In this document: in pieces, positions 16,443 through 25,494 of the stretch
Layout of the letters: each line of letters starts with the position of its first letter
How positions within the stretch are numbered: the stretch's first letter is position 1
Assembly (NCBI GenBank): GCA_002307725.1
Contig: DBUB01000010.1
Location: 372,001-436,000, forward strand
DNA: 64,000 nt
Direction of reading: 5' to 3'
DNA from: Alphaproteobacteria bacterium UBA1301
Lineage (GTDB): Bacteria > Pseudomonadota > Alphaproteobacteria > Micropepsales > Micropepsaceae
The notes under the pieces: generated by a model
Told to the model about the DNA's origin: nothing
The model's database searches: none
The model's input: the letters and a program-made list of their open reading frames with translations, nothing else
Made by a program: the position numbers and the translations under genes

Positions 16443-17192
16443 CTAGAACGCGGTGTTGGATTTGTTGCGCATCCTCTTGAAGCGCGTAAAGCCCAAATTC
16501 ACGAGGGCCATGGTGTCGAATTCGGTCATGCCTTCCGTGGTCAAGCGGCTTTGGGCGTAATCGGGTAGATGGTGCTGCGCGCATTTGAACTCGGTATTGG
16601 GGATAAGCTTGTTCATGCGTGAGATTGATCCGTAGCACTCCATTGTGGGACATTGGTACATGCAGCCCGCATTGACGAACAGGCGCACGCGGGATTTGTC
16701 GACGATGGTGGCGAGCGCCTCAAGATCGTCGTTCATGATGGGGTGCAGCACCACCACATCGTAATTGTCGAGAAAGTCCGACAGCTTATCGAGCGTGCGC
16801 ACCTGGTTAATCACCGAGGCCTCGACCTCGAACAGAGGGAAATCCTCCCGTATCCATTTGGCGAGTTCGGCGCGGGCGGTGATCACCGAATTTCCTTTGC
16901 GGTGATACTTGGCAAGAAACGGTTTGCTTGACACGTATTCGTCCCGCGAGGCGACGATGTTCTGCAGCGGAATACGATAGCCGATGCCGTGATCGTACAT
17001 CCAATGGATGTCGGTCTCGGAAAGCTCCGGCCCATGATAAATCCGCCCGCCGTACAGCGGTGTGTATTCACGAAAGGCGAAAATCGATTTGACGGGAATG
17101 TCTTCGAAAAAAATATCGAGGAAAGCTGCCACGGAATTTGACGCCGACTTGCCACGCGCCGAGACCGAAAAATCCAACTTTTCAGAAAACAT
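16443..17192 (-). CDS. Unknown protein with weak resemblance to U32 peptidase-like barrels
   Basis: 249 aa, no signal peptide or membrane segment. The second half has DNYDVVVLHPIMNDDLEAL followed by VRLFVNAGCMYQCPTMECYG. In U32/collagenase-like proteins a strand of the form V-L-P-x-x-L-N-R-D and then L-V-N-x-G-C-x-x-x-C-P occur in that order. The CxxxC-P motif and two further cysteines (C in MECYG and EFKCAQHH) could hold a metal. Start: ATG at 17192 after GGGGAA. Twenty-one bases separate it from the upstream TPR-sulfotransferase on the same strand, so it is probably co-transcribed. The functional link to sulfation is unknown. Confidence 0.45.
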   Translation of the reverse strand: MFSEKLDFSVSARGKSASNSVAAFLDIFFEDIPVKSIFAFREYTPLYGGRIYHGPELSETDIHWMYDHGIGYRIPLQNIVASRDEYVSSKPFLAKYHRKGNSVITARAELAKWIREDFPLFEVEASVINQVRTLDKLSDFLDNYDVVVLHPIMNDDLEALATIVDKSRVRLFVNAGCMYQCPTMECYGSISRMNKLIPNTEFKCAQHHLPDYAQSRLTTEGMTEFDTMALVNLGFTRFKRMRNKSNTAF

Positions 17193-17213
17193 GCTGTTCC
17201 CCGTTTCTAGAGC

Positions 17214-19133
17214 TCAGGTCTTATAGCCGGTCAGCGCGTCGCCCAGCGCCTCCCGCAGCGGCGCAAGCCAAGACTCGTAATGCTGCCATTGCGCCAGACC
17301 CTCCCGGGTGATGGGCTGACGTACCTGCTCGGAACTGGGCGTGCGCACGCTGCGCTGGGTCTGATGGAAGGCAAGGCAAGCTGGCTCGAAAGGTAGCCCG
17401 CAATGCGACAGCATACGCCTCACACTGCCTTCAAGATCGTCCACCACATCCTCGTACGGAACCTTCAATACCCGTCCGGGCAACACGTTTTCCCAATGCC
17501 GCATGAGGTCGAGGTAGATGCGATAGTGACGTGCGATGTGACGGGCGTTGTAGGTGAATTCCTGGTTGGTGGTGCCGAATAGCTGTTTGAGGTTGCTGAA
17601 GCAGCAGGCCATGGGTTCACGCCGCACATCGATGATGGTCGCTTGTGGCAGTATCAGGTGGATCAGGCCTATATGCCAGAAATTGTTCGGCATCTTGTCG
17701 ATGAAGAACGGCCTGCCCAGTCTGCGATAGGCGCGGGTTTCAGCGAGGAAGCGCTCGCCGAGCCTGCGGGCATCCTCGGTCGTTAACTGCATCAGCGCCT
17801 CGGGGTGCAGCGGCAGGCCGCAATCCGGGTCATGGCCGCAAAGCTCTTTGGCATAGCGGTCGATTTCCGTCAGTTCCTGTGTCCCCTCCACGTAGGAATG
17901 CGAGGCGAGAATCTGTTCGATCAGGGTCGAGCCCGAACGCGGCAGCCCCAGGATGAAGATGGGCGCTGGATCGTCCACGCCCCAGCCTTTGCGCGCGGCG
18001 AAGACATCGGCCGTGAAGAGCTGTTTGAGCCGCAAGGTGCAGGCTTCGGCGACCTCCGGGCGATAGCGGCTGGTGGCGCGCCGGACGGCATTGCCGCGCT
18101 GATAATATTGCCACGAGGCCTCGTAGTCGCCCCGGTCCTCTAGCGCCTTGCCCAGGGAAAAACTGAGGTAGACGCGGTCCATGTCCTCTATGGCAGGCTG
18201 CAATTCGGCGGCGCGCATACACGAGATGTCAGCGTCGGTGAAGCGATAGGTCTTGAGATTGGCAAGACCGAACCAGGCCACACCATAGTCCGGCCGCGCC
18301 GCTAAGGACGTGCGATAGTCGGTGATAGCTTCCTTCTGCCTGCCTGTGATCTTCAGGGCGTTCGCCCGCCACACACGCAGGTCGGCGGCTTCGACTTTCG
18401 AGGAACGTTGGCTGGCCAGCAGCTTCGCATAGACATCGATCACAGTGTCGTGGTCACCCAAACCGATACAAGCGGCGGCATACTGCTTGAGGTATTCGCG
18501 GTTGTCCGGATCATGCTTGAGCAAGTGCTCGGCCTCCTGCCGCGCTTGCAGGTGCTTCTGCTGCTGCAAGAGCGCCACGGCGTAGTCGAGCCGCGCCGCG
18601 TGGTAGTCTGGCGCGCGCGCGAGCACCAAGTTCAGTAACGCCTCGGCCTCAGCGAGCGCGCCGCGTTCCTGGCATATGCGCGCCAAGAGGCGCAGCGCGC
18701 CCACGTTGTCGCCATCTTTGAGAAGGTAATCGCGGATCACATCCTCTGCCGGGCCTAAGTCGCCATCAGCGAACAAGCTGTTTGCGACCACCACTTCCGG
18801 AGGTAGTTGTTTTAGCGTATCCAGATTCTTCGCCGCTGCGGCCGCCTGCGCGCTGTCGCCCTGCAAACGGTAAAGCTGTTCCAGCATGTCCCAGCTCGCC
18901 GGCAGCGTCGGATTGAGGCGCACCGCTTCCCGCAGCGCTTCGATGGCCGCCGGCGCATTCCGAAGCAGGACATAGCAGTGCCCCCGCTCCTGATAGAGGC
19001 GACTGAACTGGGGATGGAGCGATTGCAGCAGCGTGAGGACGGTCAGCGCTTCCTGAAGGCGCTGGTCAGACCGCAGGCCGCTGGCTTTCTGCAAGAGGGC
19101 GTCGCGCTCGGCGAAATCGTCGGACGAATTCAT
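17214..19133 (-). CDS. TPR-repeat sulfotransferase
   Basis: 639 aa. Residues 1-330 are tetratricopeptide repeats (for example LAEAEALLNLVLARAPDYHA and similar 34-residue units). Residues 375-630 are a sulfotransferase domain with the PAPS 5'-phosphosulfate loop FILGLPRSGSTLIEQILASH and a partner region RVLKVPYEDVVDDLEGSVRR. No signal peptide is visible, so it should be cytoplasmic. It would move sulfate from PAPS to a hydroxyl or amine on a protein, lipid or glycan; the acceptor is not known. The ATG at 19133 overlaps the stop of the next sulfotransferase upstream (ATGA). Confidence 0.88.
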   Translation of the reverse strand: MNSSDDFAERDALLQKASGLRSDQRLQEALTVLTLLQSLHPQFSRLYQERGHCYVLLRNAPAAIEALREAVRLNPTLPASWDMLEQLYRLQGDSAQAAAAAKNLDTLKQLPPEVVVANSLFADGDLGPAEDVIRDYLLKDGDNVGALRLLARICQERGALAEAEALLNLVLARAPDYHAARLDYAVALLQQQKHLQARQEAEHLLKHDPDNREYLKQYAAACIGLGDHDTVIDVYAKLLASQRSSKVEAADLRVWRANALKITGRQKEAITDYRTSLAARPDYGVAWFGLANLKTYRFTDADISCMRAAELQPAIEDMDRVYLSFSLGKALEDRGDYEASWQYYQRGNAVRRATSRYRPEVAEACTLRLKQLFTADVFAARKGWGVDDPAPIFILGLPRSGSTLIEQILASHSYVEGTQELTEIDRYAKELCGHDPDCGLPLHPEALMQLTTEDARRLGERFLAETRAYRRLGRPFFIDKMPNNFWHIGLIHLILPQATIIDVRREPMACCFSNLKQLFGTTNQEFTYNARHIARHYRIYLDLMRHWENVLPGRVLKVPYEDVVDDLEGSVRRMLSHCGLPFEPACLAFHQTQRSVRTPSSEQVRQPITREGLAQWQHYESWLAPLREALGDALTGYKT

Positions 19134-19780
19134 GCTGTTGCTCCGGACAGGCCTTCGAAAGTGTAGCCGAATAATTCCAGATCCTGAGCATAGCGAGCGG
19201 TAACGCCATCGATCAGGGTCTGATCATAATACTGGCGATAGTCGCCGCGCTGGGTGCCATTCACATGCTCAAGCGAACGGGATTGCATTCCAAGACGCGT
19301 GCAGATCGCATCATAGGAATGCTGCATGTCCTCGACACGGCCGATCATGTCGGTCAGCAGGGTCTTGCCGTCATCGTCCACGAGCAACGAAGCTTGCGGT
19401 TGGAAAAGGATATGATGCTCCGGGGGATCGTCGAGAAGGAAGTGTCGCATCATCTCGCGTGGTCGCTGTCGAAAGAGATCGCCGCCGCGCAGCATGAAGG
19501 CGCAATAGGAGACAAAACGGTCAAACGGATTGCGGACAAAGGCGAATTTGAAATAGCTATCGAATGTGTCCTCGCCGAGATAGGGGCGCACCTGCTTGAG
19601 GGACAGATGGCCATGCTGGAGCGCTGCCAGATCGGCCCAGGGAAAGCGTTTGTTGACGAACAATCCCACCTGTTCGACGTCTTCATCGCCCATCTGTTCG
19701 CGCAGCGCCTGGCGCACGGAATGGGTGCCGGTCTTAGGCACCGCAGCAAAAATAAAACGGTGATGGTAGGAAACAATCAC
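19130..19780 (-). CDS. Sulfotransferase, family 2 type
   Basis: 216 aa from GTG at 19780, giving MIVSYHHRFIFAAVPKTGTHS, the normal opening of the family, where the PKTGTHS loop binds the PAPS 5' phosphate. FKFAFVRNPFDRFVSYCAFM (near residue 90) is the 3'-phosphate site. The frame is open to 19831 but that would place the start inside a strong terminator, so the shorter form is chosen; GTG at 19792 is the only other reasonable choice. Translation is coupled to the TPR-sulfotransferase (four-base overlap). Two sulfotransferases in one unit suggest two acceptor sites or donors of one sulfated product. Confidence 0.85.
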   Translation of the reverse strand: MIVSYHHRFIFAAVPKTGTHSVRQALREQMGDEDVEQVGLFVNKRFPWADLAALQHGHLSLKQVRPYLGEDTFDSYFKFAFVRNPFDRFVSYCAFMLRGGDLFRQRPREMMRHFLLDDPPEHHILFQPQASLLVDDDGKTLLTDMIGRVEDMQHSYDAICTRLGMQSRSLEHVNGTQRGDYRQYYDQTLIDGVTARYAQDLELFGYTFEGLSGATA

Positions 19781-19792
19781 ATCGCATCTCAC

Positions 19793-19828
19793 AAGGAAAA
19801 CGCGCCCCCTCCGGAAAGAGGGGGCGCG
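19793..19828 (-). terminator. Strong terminator after the large TonB receptor gene
   Basis: A perfect 11-bp stem (CGCGCCCCCTC with GAGGGGGCGCG, plus-strand arms 19801-19811 and 19818-19828) with a six-base loop is followed on the minus strand by TTTTCCTT. It lies 24 bases past the receptor stop and limits how far upstream the sulfotransferase gene can start. Confidence 0.9.
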
Positions 19829-19852
19829 CACAGGTTATCGTATATGGGTGTG

Positions 19853-22657
19853 TCAGAATTTATAGCTGACACCGGCCATATATGTCGTACCGCTCTGGGT
19901 CTGGTTGTACAGATAGCGGTTCTGGCCCCAGAATTGTGTGTCCTTCTGGTTGGTCAGATTGACCGCATCCACCGTGGCCTGAAGCGAGTCGGTGATGTTG
20001 TAGAAAAGGGCAGCATCCACATAATTGCCGCCCTCAAAGCCGCGTGTGGTGGCGCTCATCGGGTTGCTGCTGTGCCCCGTATACCAGCGGCTGCGGTGGC
20101 TCAAAGACGCGCGCGCACCCCAAAGGCTGGTTTCGTAGTAGAGCGTGGCATTGTAGCTGGTATTCGAAATGCCGGTGACTTCCTGTGGGAAATCGACATA
20201 GGTGTAGTTCGCCACCATGCCCAAATTGTCGAAAGGCGCCGGCAGGAACCAGAACTGGCTCTGCGCCGCCAGTTCGACGCCGGTCAGCTTTTTCGTGCCC
20301 GCAAGATTTACGGGCATCGAAAACTCCGTGACAATCGTGTCGGCCGTCGCACCCGAAATAGTGCTATATGGGACGCCTGTCTGGCTGAAAGTGATGTTCT
20401 CGAGGGTTTCCGTGCCGATGAAGTTCTTCATATACTTCTGGAACACGCCCACCGAAAGCATGCCTATCTTGCCGAAATAATACTCCACCGCGAAGTCCAG
20501 GGTGGTATCCAGGAAGGGCTTGAGGTTGGGATTGCCGCGGGACACAGTGATCTCACCACTATCCTCGTCCTGTGATGCGGTGCCTTCGGCCGCCATCGAA
20601 CCCAGGGTCGGACGATTCAAGTTTTGCGTCGCCGAGAAGCGGAGCAGCACGTCCGGCGTCAGTTCCAGCACCGTATTCAGGGCAGGCAGCAGACCCGAAT
20701 AGCTGCCTTTCACATCTGTGGTGCCGAGATAGGCATAGTTATCGCCCTGGATCCAGCCTTGGCTGCGGGTGTCGGAGTTGTAGCCGCGCAGGCCGATATT
20801 GCCGCGGAACGGCTTGCCGAACATCTCGCTGTCCCAGTCGATCTGCATGTAATAGGAAGCGGTCCTTTCACTGACCTTGTAGACGTTTTCGATGTCCTGG
20901 AGTGCGCTGCCTGTGCCATCGGATTTCGGCCCGAGGCGGTGGTATTCGTTATACTTCGCAAAGCCCTTGGCATAATCGCCGATCAGCCACGAACCGAACT
21001 TGTTGGTGTACACGCTGGTGATATCGGCAACGGATGTGCCTCGCGCCTCGGCAGTAGTCCCGTTGACATTGGCGTCATAGAAGTAGTCGGCGCCATTTTG
21101 CGAGAAATCATGGTAGGCCGCGCCGGCGCGCAGCGTCAAATTTTCGTTCAGCTTGTAACGCGCGTTCAGCACGCCTTCTTTCAGCTCCGAGGAGTTGTTG
21201 AAGGAGCGAAAGTAGAAGTTGTCCATCGCATAATTGGCTGGATCGGTCGTGTCCCAGTCCGGATACTCGAACGAAGCCGACTGGCCGTCCGCGCCGTAAT
21301 TGGCGATGAGGTTGCCCTTGGCGCGCATATAGAACTTGTCGTCATAGGGAGTCTTGTAGAGCGACTTCTCGGCACCGATATGCCCGTCGATCGAGAGGCT
21401 TTCGGAAACCTCCCAGCTGCCGGTCAGGACGCCCTGGTTGAAGAGGTTCTGGTTCTTCTCGCGGCGGTGCTCGCTGCCGAAGGTGACATTGCTGACATTG
21501 GTCATGGTCGCGTAGTTGCTGCTGTCCCATGCCAGATCGTTGACCACCGACGCCGTCTGGAACTGGGTCGGCCAAGGCGAGCCGGCCGCGGTATCGAAGG
21601 TGGTGGAGCCCGCCCCATTGATCGGCCGCGTGGCGAGGTGCAGCTCGTCGCGATGGGTGGTGAATTCGCCGTGCAACACATCAAGCGTTAGCAGGATGTT
21701 GTCCGCTGGTTTCCACTGGACTGCGGCCGTCAGGCCGAGGCGGTCCTGCTTTCCGTTCCAAGATGAGATGCGGTTGCCGTCGGCGAAATACAAATCGCCG
21801 GACAGGAACTTGGTTTGCTGCGCGGAGGTCAGATGCGAGATGTCGAGGCCGGCGGTGACCAATTGGGCCATATTGGCCGCACTAGGTTTGGTATAGTTAT
21901 AAGTGTTTTGCCCCTGCTCGGTGGTCTTGCGGTGGCCGACGGCGACCGAAACCGCCACGCCGAACTTATCATTCCAATTATAGCTCGCCAGAGCGGCGAT
22001 GCGCGGCTGCAGGTCTTGTGTATATTGATTGCTGCCGGCCTTCAGCGACACGGCACCTTTCAATCCCTGGGGGTAATCGAGAGGCTTGCCGGTGAAGAGG
22101 CCGACAGTGCCGGCCATGCCGCCTTCGTTCTGGGATGCCTGGAAGGTCTTTTCGACCTCCACCTTTGAGAACAATTCGGAAGCGAAGATGTTGAAGTCGA
22201 AGGCGCGGTCGCGCGAACGCTGGCCACGGCTGTCCTGTGCGGAGTCGACGTTGCCCAGCACTTCCATGCCGTTCAGCTGCACTCGGGCAAAATCCGGCCC
22301 GAGACCGCGTAGCGAAATGCGTCGGCCTTCGCCCGCTTCGCGCGTAATCTGTACGCCCGGCAGGCGCTGCAGAGATTCCGCCAAATTCAGTTCCGGGAAC
22401 TTGGCCATGTCTTCGGCGACAATCGCGTCTTTGAGGACGACCGATTCCCGCTTGATGCTGCGCGCAGCGGTTAGCGACTGCTGGTAGCTGCCGGTGATGA
22501 CCACCGTTTCCACAGTGTCGCTGGCAGCTTGGTTGCTCGAGCCTTGCTGGGCGAATGCAACGGACGAACTGGCACCAGCGACCAGCGCCGCGACGCTGGC
22601 CATCAAAACGCTTTTTAGGCTCGGGCGCGACACCCGAGCGAGATGTTGATTGGACAT
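19853..22657 (-). CDS. TonB-dependent receptor, TIGR01782 type, next to the C-P lyase operon
   Basis: 934 aa from the ATG at 22657, which follows GGAGGGG; an in-frame start 18 codons upstream is unlikely. Signal peptide up to about residue 37 (VAALVAGASSSVAFAQ). The plug carries ETVVITGSYQQSL, KFPELNLAESLQRLPGVQI and GRRISLRGLGPDFARVQLNG, the signature of the large Caulobacter/Xanthomonas receptor group often used for carbohydrates and other organic ligands. The barrel ends YMAGVSYKF with terminal phenylalanine. Its neighbours are phosphonate and phosphoester genes and a PHO-box-like site lies upstream, so import of a phosphorus-containing organic ligand is a reasonable inference. A strong terminator follows. 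Confidence 0.9.
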   Translation of the reverse strand: MSNQHLARVSRPSLKSVLMASVAALVAGASSSVAFAQQGSSNQAASDTVETVVITGSYQQSLTAARSIKRESVVLKDAIVAEDMAKFPELNLAESLQRLPGVQITREAGEGRRISLRGLGPDFARVQLNGMEVLGNVDSAQDSRGQRSRDRAFDFNIFASELFSKVEVEKTFQASQNEGGMAGTVGLFTGKPLDYPQGLKGAVSLKAGSNQYTQDLQPRIAALASYNWNDKFGVAVSVAVGHRKTTEQGQNTYNYTKPSAANMAQLVTAGLDISHLTSAQQTKFLSGDLYFADGNRISSWNGKQDRLGLTAAVQWKPADNILLTLDVLHGEFTTHRDELHLATRPINGAGSTTFDTAAGSPWPTQFQTASVVNDLAWDSSNYATMTNVSNVTFGSEHRREKNQNLFNQGVLTGSWEVSESLSIDGHIGAEKSLYKTPYDDKFYMRAKGNLIANYGADGQSASFEYPDWDTTDPANYAMDNFYFRSFNNSSELKEGVLNARYKLNENLTLRAGAAYHDFSQNGADYFYDANVNGTTAEARGTSVADITSVYTNKFGSWLIGDYAKGFAKYNEYHRLGPKSDGTGSALQDIENVYKVSERTASYYMQIDWDSEMFGKPFRGNIGLRGYNSDTRSQGWIQGDNYAYLGTTDVKGSYSGLLPALNTVLELTPDVLLRFSATQNLNRPTLGSMAAEGTASQDEDSGEITVSRGNPNLKPFLDTTLDFAVEYYFGKIGMLSVGVFQKYMKNFIGTETLENITFSQTGVPYSTISGATADTIVTEFSMPVNLAGTKKLTGVELAAQSQFWFLPAPFDNLGMVANYTYVDFPQEVTGISNTSYNATLYYETSLWGARASLSHRSRWYTGHSSNPMSATTRGFEGGNYVDAALFYNITDSLQATVDAVNLTNQKDTQFWGQNRYLYNQTQSGTTYMAGVSYKF

Positions 22658-22771
22658 TATTACCCCTCCACAACCGATGTGAACCCAGCCGTTCGATGGA
22701 ACGGCCATCACAAGTCACGCCGACAGTGCCCATCAACTACGGAGCAATTTGTGCTGCCGCATTGCAGTCTT

Positions 22772-22789
22772 GTGACATTTTGTTGAAAT
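22772..22789 (-). promoter_or_regulatory. Candidate PHO box upstream of the large TonB receptor
   Basis: On the minus strand ATTTCAA and ATGTCAC are separated by four bases, giving the 11-base period of PhoB sites (consensus CTGTCAT-N4-CTGTCAT-like). The second unit matches five of seven bases and the first four of seven. It lies about 115 bases before the receptor ATG. No clear -10 was found at the expected distance, so the call is tentative. Confidence 0.35.
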
Positions 22790-22856
22790 AATCGAATTGT
22801 ATGTGGCTTTGATGTGGGATTTCACGCAGCCGGTGAGGGTTCGCAAGGGGCACTGC

Positions 22857-24002
22857 TCAGAGAACGACGCGTCCGTTGTGCCACAACCTTCGCACCACAG
22901 GTGTTTTGCCGACCACACGGAAGCGCAAGAGATCAGCGCGTAGGCCGGGGCGCAGATGGCCGCGATCACTGAGGCCCGCGATATCCGCTGCCTTCCAGGT
23001 CGTCATCGCTAACGCTTGGGGCAGCGTGATGCCGTGATCTTGTTCCAGCTTGATCACCGCTTGTAACAGGCTGGCGGGAACATAATCCGACGACAGAATG
23101 TCCAAGATTCCCATTCGCGCGAGGTCGCTGGCGGAGACGCCACCAGAATGGGAGCCGTCGCGCACCACATTGGGCCCGCCAGCAACGGTGGCCATACCCA
23201 AGCCATGGGCAAGGCGCGCTGCTTCCACCGTGGTGGGGAATTCGGAAATCACCGCTCCCATTTTGCGGGCGGTATGCACATCGTCTTCGGTGGTATCGTC
23301 ATGGGTAGCGAGGGGAATGTTTTTGTTCGCCAGCATGGCCGCCAATCGCGGCCAGTTGCGCGCGACATTGGCGGGTCCGGTCTCCATCTCTTGACGAACA
23401 TTGGCTTCGAATTCCGCATCGCTTTCGGTCTTGGAGATGCGATTGTAGCGTTTCAGATCGTCCAGATTGCGCCACTGGCGCTGCCCCGGTGTGTGGTCCA
23501 TTACCGAGACCAGTTTCACCAGCGGATGATCGATATAGGGCGTCACATCTTCGATCAGCTGATCGCCGCTCAACTCGCAGCGCATATGGATGAGATGATC
23601 GACACGGAAGAGGTCTTCGTCCTCGCCGCGCGAGATCGCCTCCATGGTATAACCGAAAATGGAGCGGCGATATTCCTTGGCGCCATAGGGCGTGCCGGCC
23701 GAAATGGCATCATAGACCGTGGTGATCCCAGCACCTGCCAGATCGTTATCATGTGCCAGAGCGGCGGCAAGGCCATCCGGCCAGAACACGCCCGGGCGCG
23801 GCAGGAAATGCTTTTCCAAATTATCGGTATGGATTTCCACAAGGCCGGGCGAAAGATAATCACCTTCTGCATCGAGAACCTCGGGAAGCGAAGACTGGCT
23901 TTGGTCGACGCTCGCGATGCCTGTTTCGTTGAAAACAATCGTGCCGCGAACGATTTCTTTTTCGAAGACAAGACGGGCATTGGTGACGATCGTATCGCGC
24001 AT
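22857..24002 (-). CDS. phnM: Alpha-D-ribose 1-methylphosphonate 5-triphosphate diphosphatase
   Basis: 381 aa, standard length. PhnM is an amidohydrolase-fold enzyme that removes pyrophosphate from ribose 1-methylphosphonate 5-triphosphate, giving the substrate for PhnJ. Seen are the entry motif LSPGLVEIHTDNLEKHFLPR with metal-site residues, GITTVYDAISAG, the LVSVMDHTPGQRQW stretch (family signature near residue 165), ATHDDTTEDD, and a late SDYVPASLLQA. It is the last gene of the phnGHIJKLM run, two bases after phnL. Confidence 0.95.
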   Translation of the reverse strand: MRDTIVTNARLVFEKEIVRGTIVFNETGIASVDQSQSSLPEVLDAEGDYLSPGLVEIHTDNLEKHFLPRPGVFWPDGLAAALAHDNDLAGAGITTVYDAISAGTPYGAKEYRRSIFGYTMEAISRGEDEDLFRVDHLIHMRCELSGDQLIEDVTPYIDHPLVKLVSVMDHTPGQRQWRNLDDLKRYNRISKTESDAEFEANVRQEMETGPANVARNWPRLAAMLANKNIPLATHDDTTEDDVHTARKMGAVISEFPTTVEAARLAHGLGMATVAGGPNVVRDGSHSGGVSASDLARMGILDILSSDYVPASLLQAVIKLEQDHGITLPQALAMTTWKAADIAGLSDRGHLRPGLRADLLRFRVVGKTPVVRRLWHNGRVVL

Positions 24003-24004
24003 AA

Positions 24005-24700
24005 TCAGACTGCCTTGCGGGGTGAGAGTTGCATAACACGCGTGGCGATGCGGCTGCTAACGGCATCATCGTGGAAAATGCCGACCATGGCCGAGCCCGC
24101 CTTGCGCGTCGTCTCGATCAGTTCGACCACGACATCGCGGTTAACCGGATCGAGGGACGCGGTGGGCTCGTCCAGCAGCAGCAATGGCGTGGGGGCAACA
24201 AAAGAGCGGGCGATATTGACCCGTTGTTGTTCGCCGCCGGAAAAGGTAGCAGGCGCCAGTCCCCACATCTGCTCGGGAAGATTAAGCCGTGTCAGCATGG
24301 CTGCGGCCCGTTCAGTGGCTTCCGCATCGCCTATCCCGCGCGTGAGCATCTGATCTTTGACAATATCGAGTGTGGCAACGCGCGGGATGACGCGCAGAAA
24401 TTGCGAAACAAAGGATAGCGTGCGGCGGCGAATATCGAGCACGCGCGAGGTTCGTGCGCCAACGATATCGACCATCTCGCCGTCGTGGCGCAGCCGCACC
24501 GCACCCGCCACAGGCTTGTAATTGCCGTAGAGAATGCGCAGCAAGGTGGATTTTCCAGCGCCCGAGGGGCCTTTCAGCACCACCATCTCGCCTGCCGCGA
24601 GATCGAGGTCGACATGATCCAGCACGTTCAGAACAACGCCGTTCTGGTTGTGCAGGGTGAAGGTCTTTCGCAAGCCGCACGCTTCCAGCATGGTGATCAT
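24005..24700 (-). CDS. phnL: C-P lyase complex ATPase subunit PhnL
   Basis: 231 aa. ABC-type ATPase with Walker A LKGPSGAGKSTLLRIL, signature FSGGEQQRVNIARSF and Walker B LLLLDEPTASLD. PhnL is required for making the phosphonate ribosyl triphosphate and works with the C-P lyase core rather than with a membrane permease. Two starts lie close together (MITMLEACGL). A 17-base gap separates it from phnK upstream; phnM follows after two bases. Confidence 0.93.
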   Translation of the reverse strand: MITMLEACGLRKTFTLHNQNGVVLNVLDHVDLDLAAGEMVVLKGPSGAGKSTLLRILYGNYKPVAGAVRLRHDGEMVDIVGARTSRVLDIRRRTLSFVSQFLRVIPRVATLDIVKDQMLTRGIGDAEATERAAAMLTRLNLPEQMWGLAPATFSGGEQQRVNIARSFVAPTPLLLLDEPTASLDPVNRDVVVELIETTRKAGSAMVGIFHDDAVSSRIATRVMQLSPRKAV

Positions 24701-24717
24701 GATCTGTCTTGTCTCGA

Positions 24718-25494
24718 TTATGCGCTTAAGACGGCGGAGGTGAGAAGCTGGGTATAGGCATGGTGCGGATCATCCAGAATCTGATCGGTGAGACCTTCCT
24801 CGATGATGTGCCCGTCTTTCATGACAATCAGACGATCCGTGAGAAGCCGAGCGACCGCCAAATCATGGGTGACAATGATCGCCGCCAGATGGAGGTCGCG
24901 CACCAGCACCCGCAACAGATCGAGCAAGCGTGCCTGAACGGAAACATCGAGGCCGCCGGTCGGCTCATCCATAAAGACAAGGCGCGGCTCAGCCACCAGC
25001 ACACGGGCAATTTGTAGGCGCTGCTGCATACCGCCGGAAAAACTTTGGGGGCTGTCGTCAATGCGGCTGGAATCGATTTCCACTCGTTGCAGCCAATCGG
25101 TGATGCGGGCGCGCATCTTGCCGTAATGGCGGTCGCCACGCGCCATCAAGGATTCGCCGATATTGCCACCCGCCGAAACATCCAGCCGTAAGCCATCGCG
25201 CGGATTTTGATGTACCATGCCCCATTCGGTCCGCATCATGGCGCGGCGGCTGGCTTCATCGAGCGCGTAAATGTCGTGTTCTTCCGTGCCGTGGCGAAAG
25301 TGGATTGCGCCTTCGTCAGGGGGCTCAAACCCCGCCAGCGAGCGCAGCAGGGTGGTTTTGCCAGATCCGGATTCCCCGACCACGCCCAGCACTTCGCCAG
25401 GCCATAGGCTGAAGGAAATATCGCGGCAGCCGACACGTCCGCCATAGAGACGGGTGACATTCTGAGCGCGTAGCAAAGGGGCTTCCTCGATCAT
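24718..25494 (-). CDS. phnK: C-P lyase complex ATPase subunit PhnK
   Basis: 258 aa from the ATG at 25494, whose A overlaps the phnJ stop (ATGA); a frame three codons longer starts inside phnJ. ABC motifs: GVVGESGSGKTTLLRS, FSGGMQQRLQIARVL, VFMDEPTGGLD, and the switch IVTHDLAVARL. PhnK binds the PhnGHIJ core on PhnJ and is thought to drive its conformational cycle. The sequence resembles the oligopeptide-importer ATPases, as expected for PhnK. Confidence 0.93.
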   Translation of the reverse strand: MIEEAPLLRAQNVTRLYGGRVGCRDISFSLWPGEVLGVVGESGSGKTTLLRSLAGFEPPDEGAIHFRHGTEEHDIYALDEASRRAMMRTEWGMVHQNPRDGLRLDVSAGGNIGESLMARGDRHYGKMRARITDWLQRVEIDSSRIDDSPQSFSGGMQQRLQIARVLVAEPRLVFMDEPTGGLDVSVQARLLDLLRVLVRDLHLAAIIVTHDLAVARLLTDRLIVMKDGHIIEEGLTDQILDDPHHAYTQLLTSAVLSA

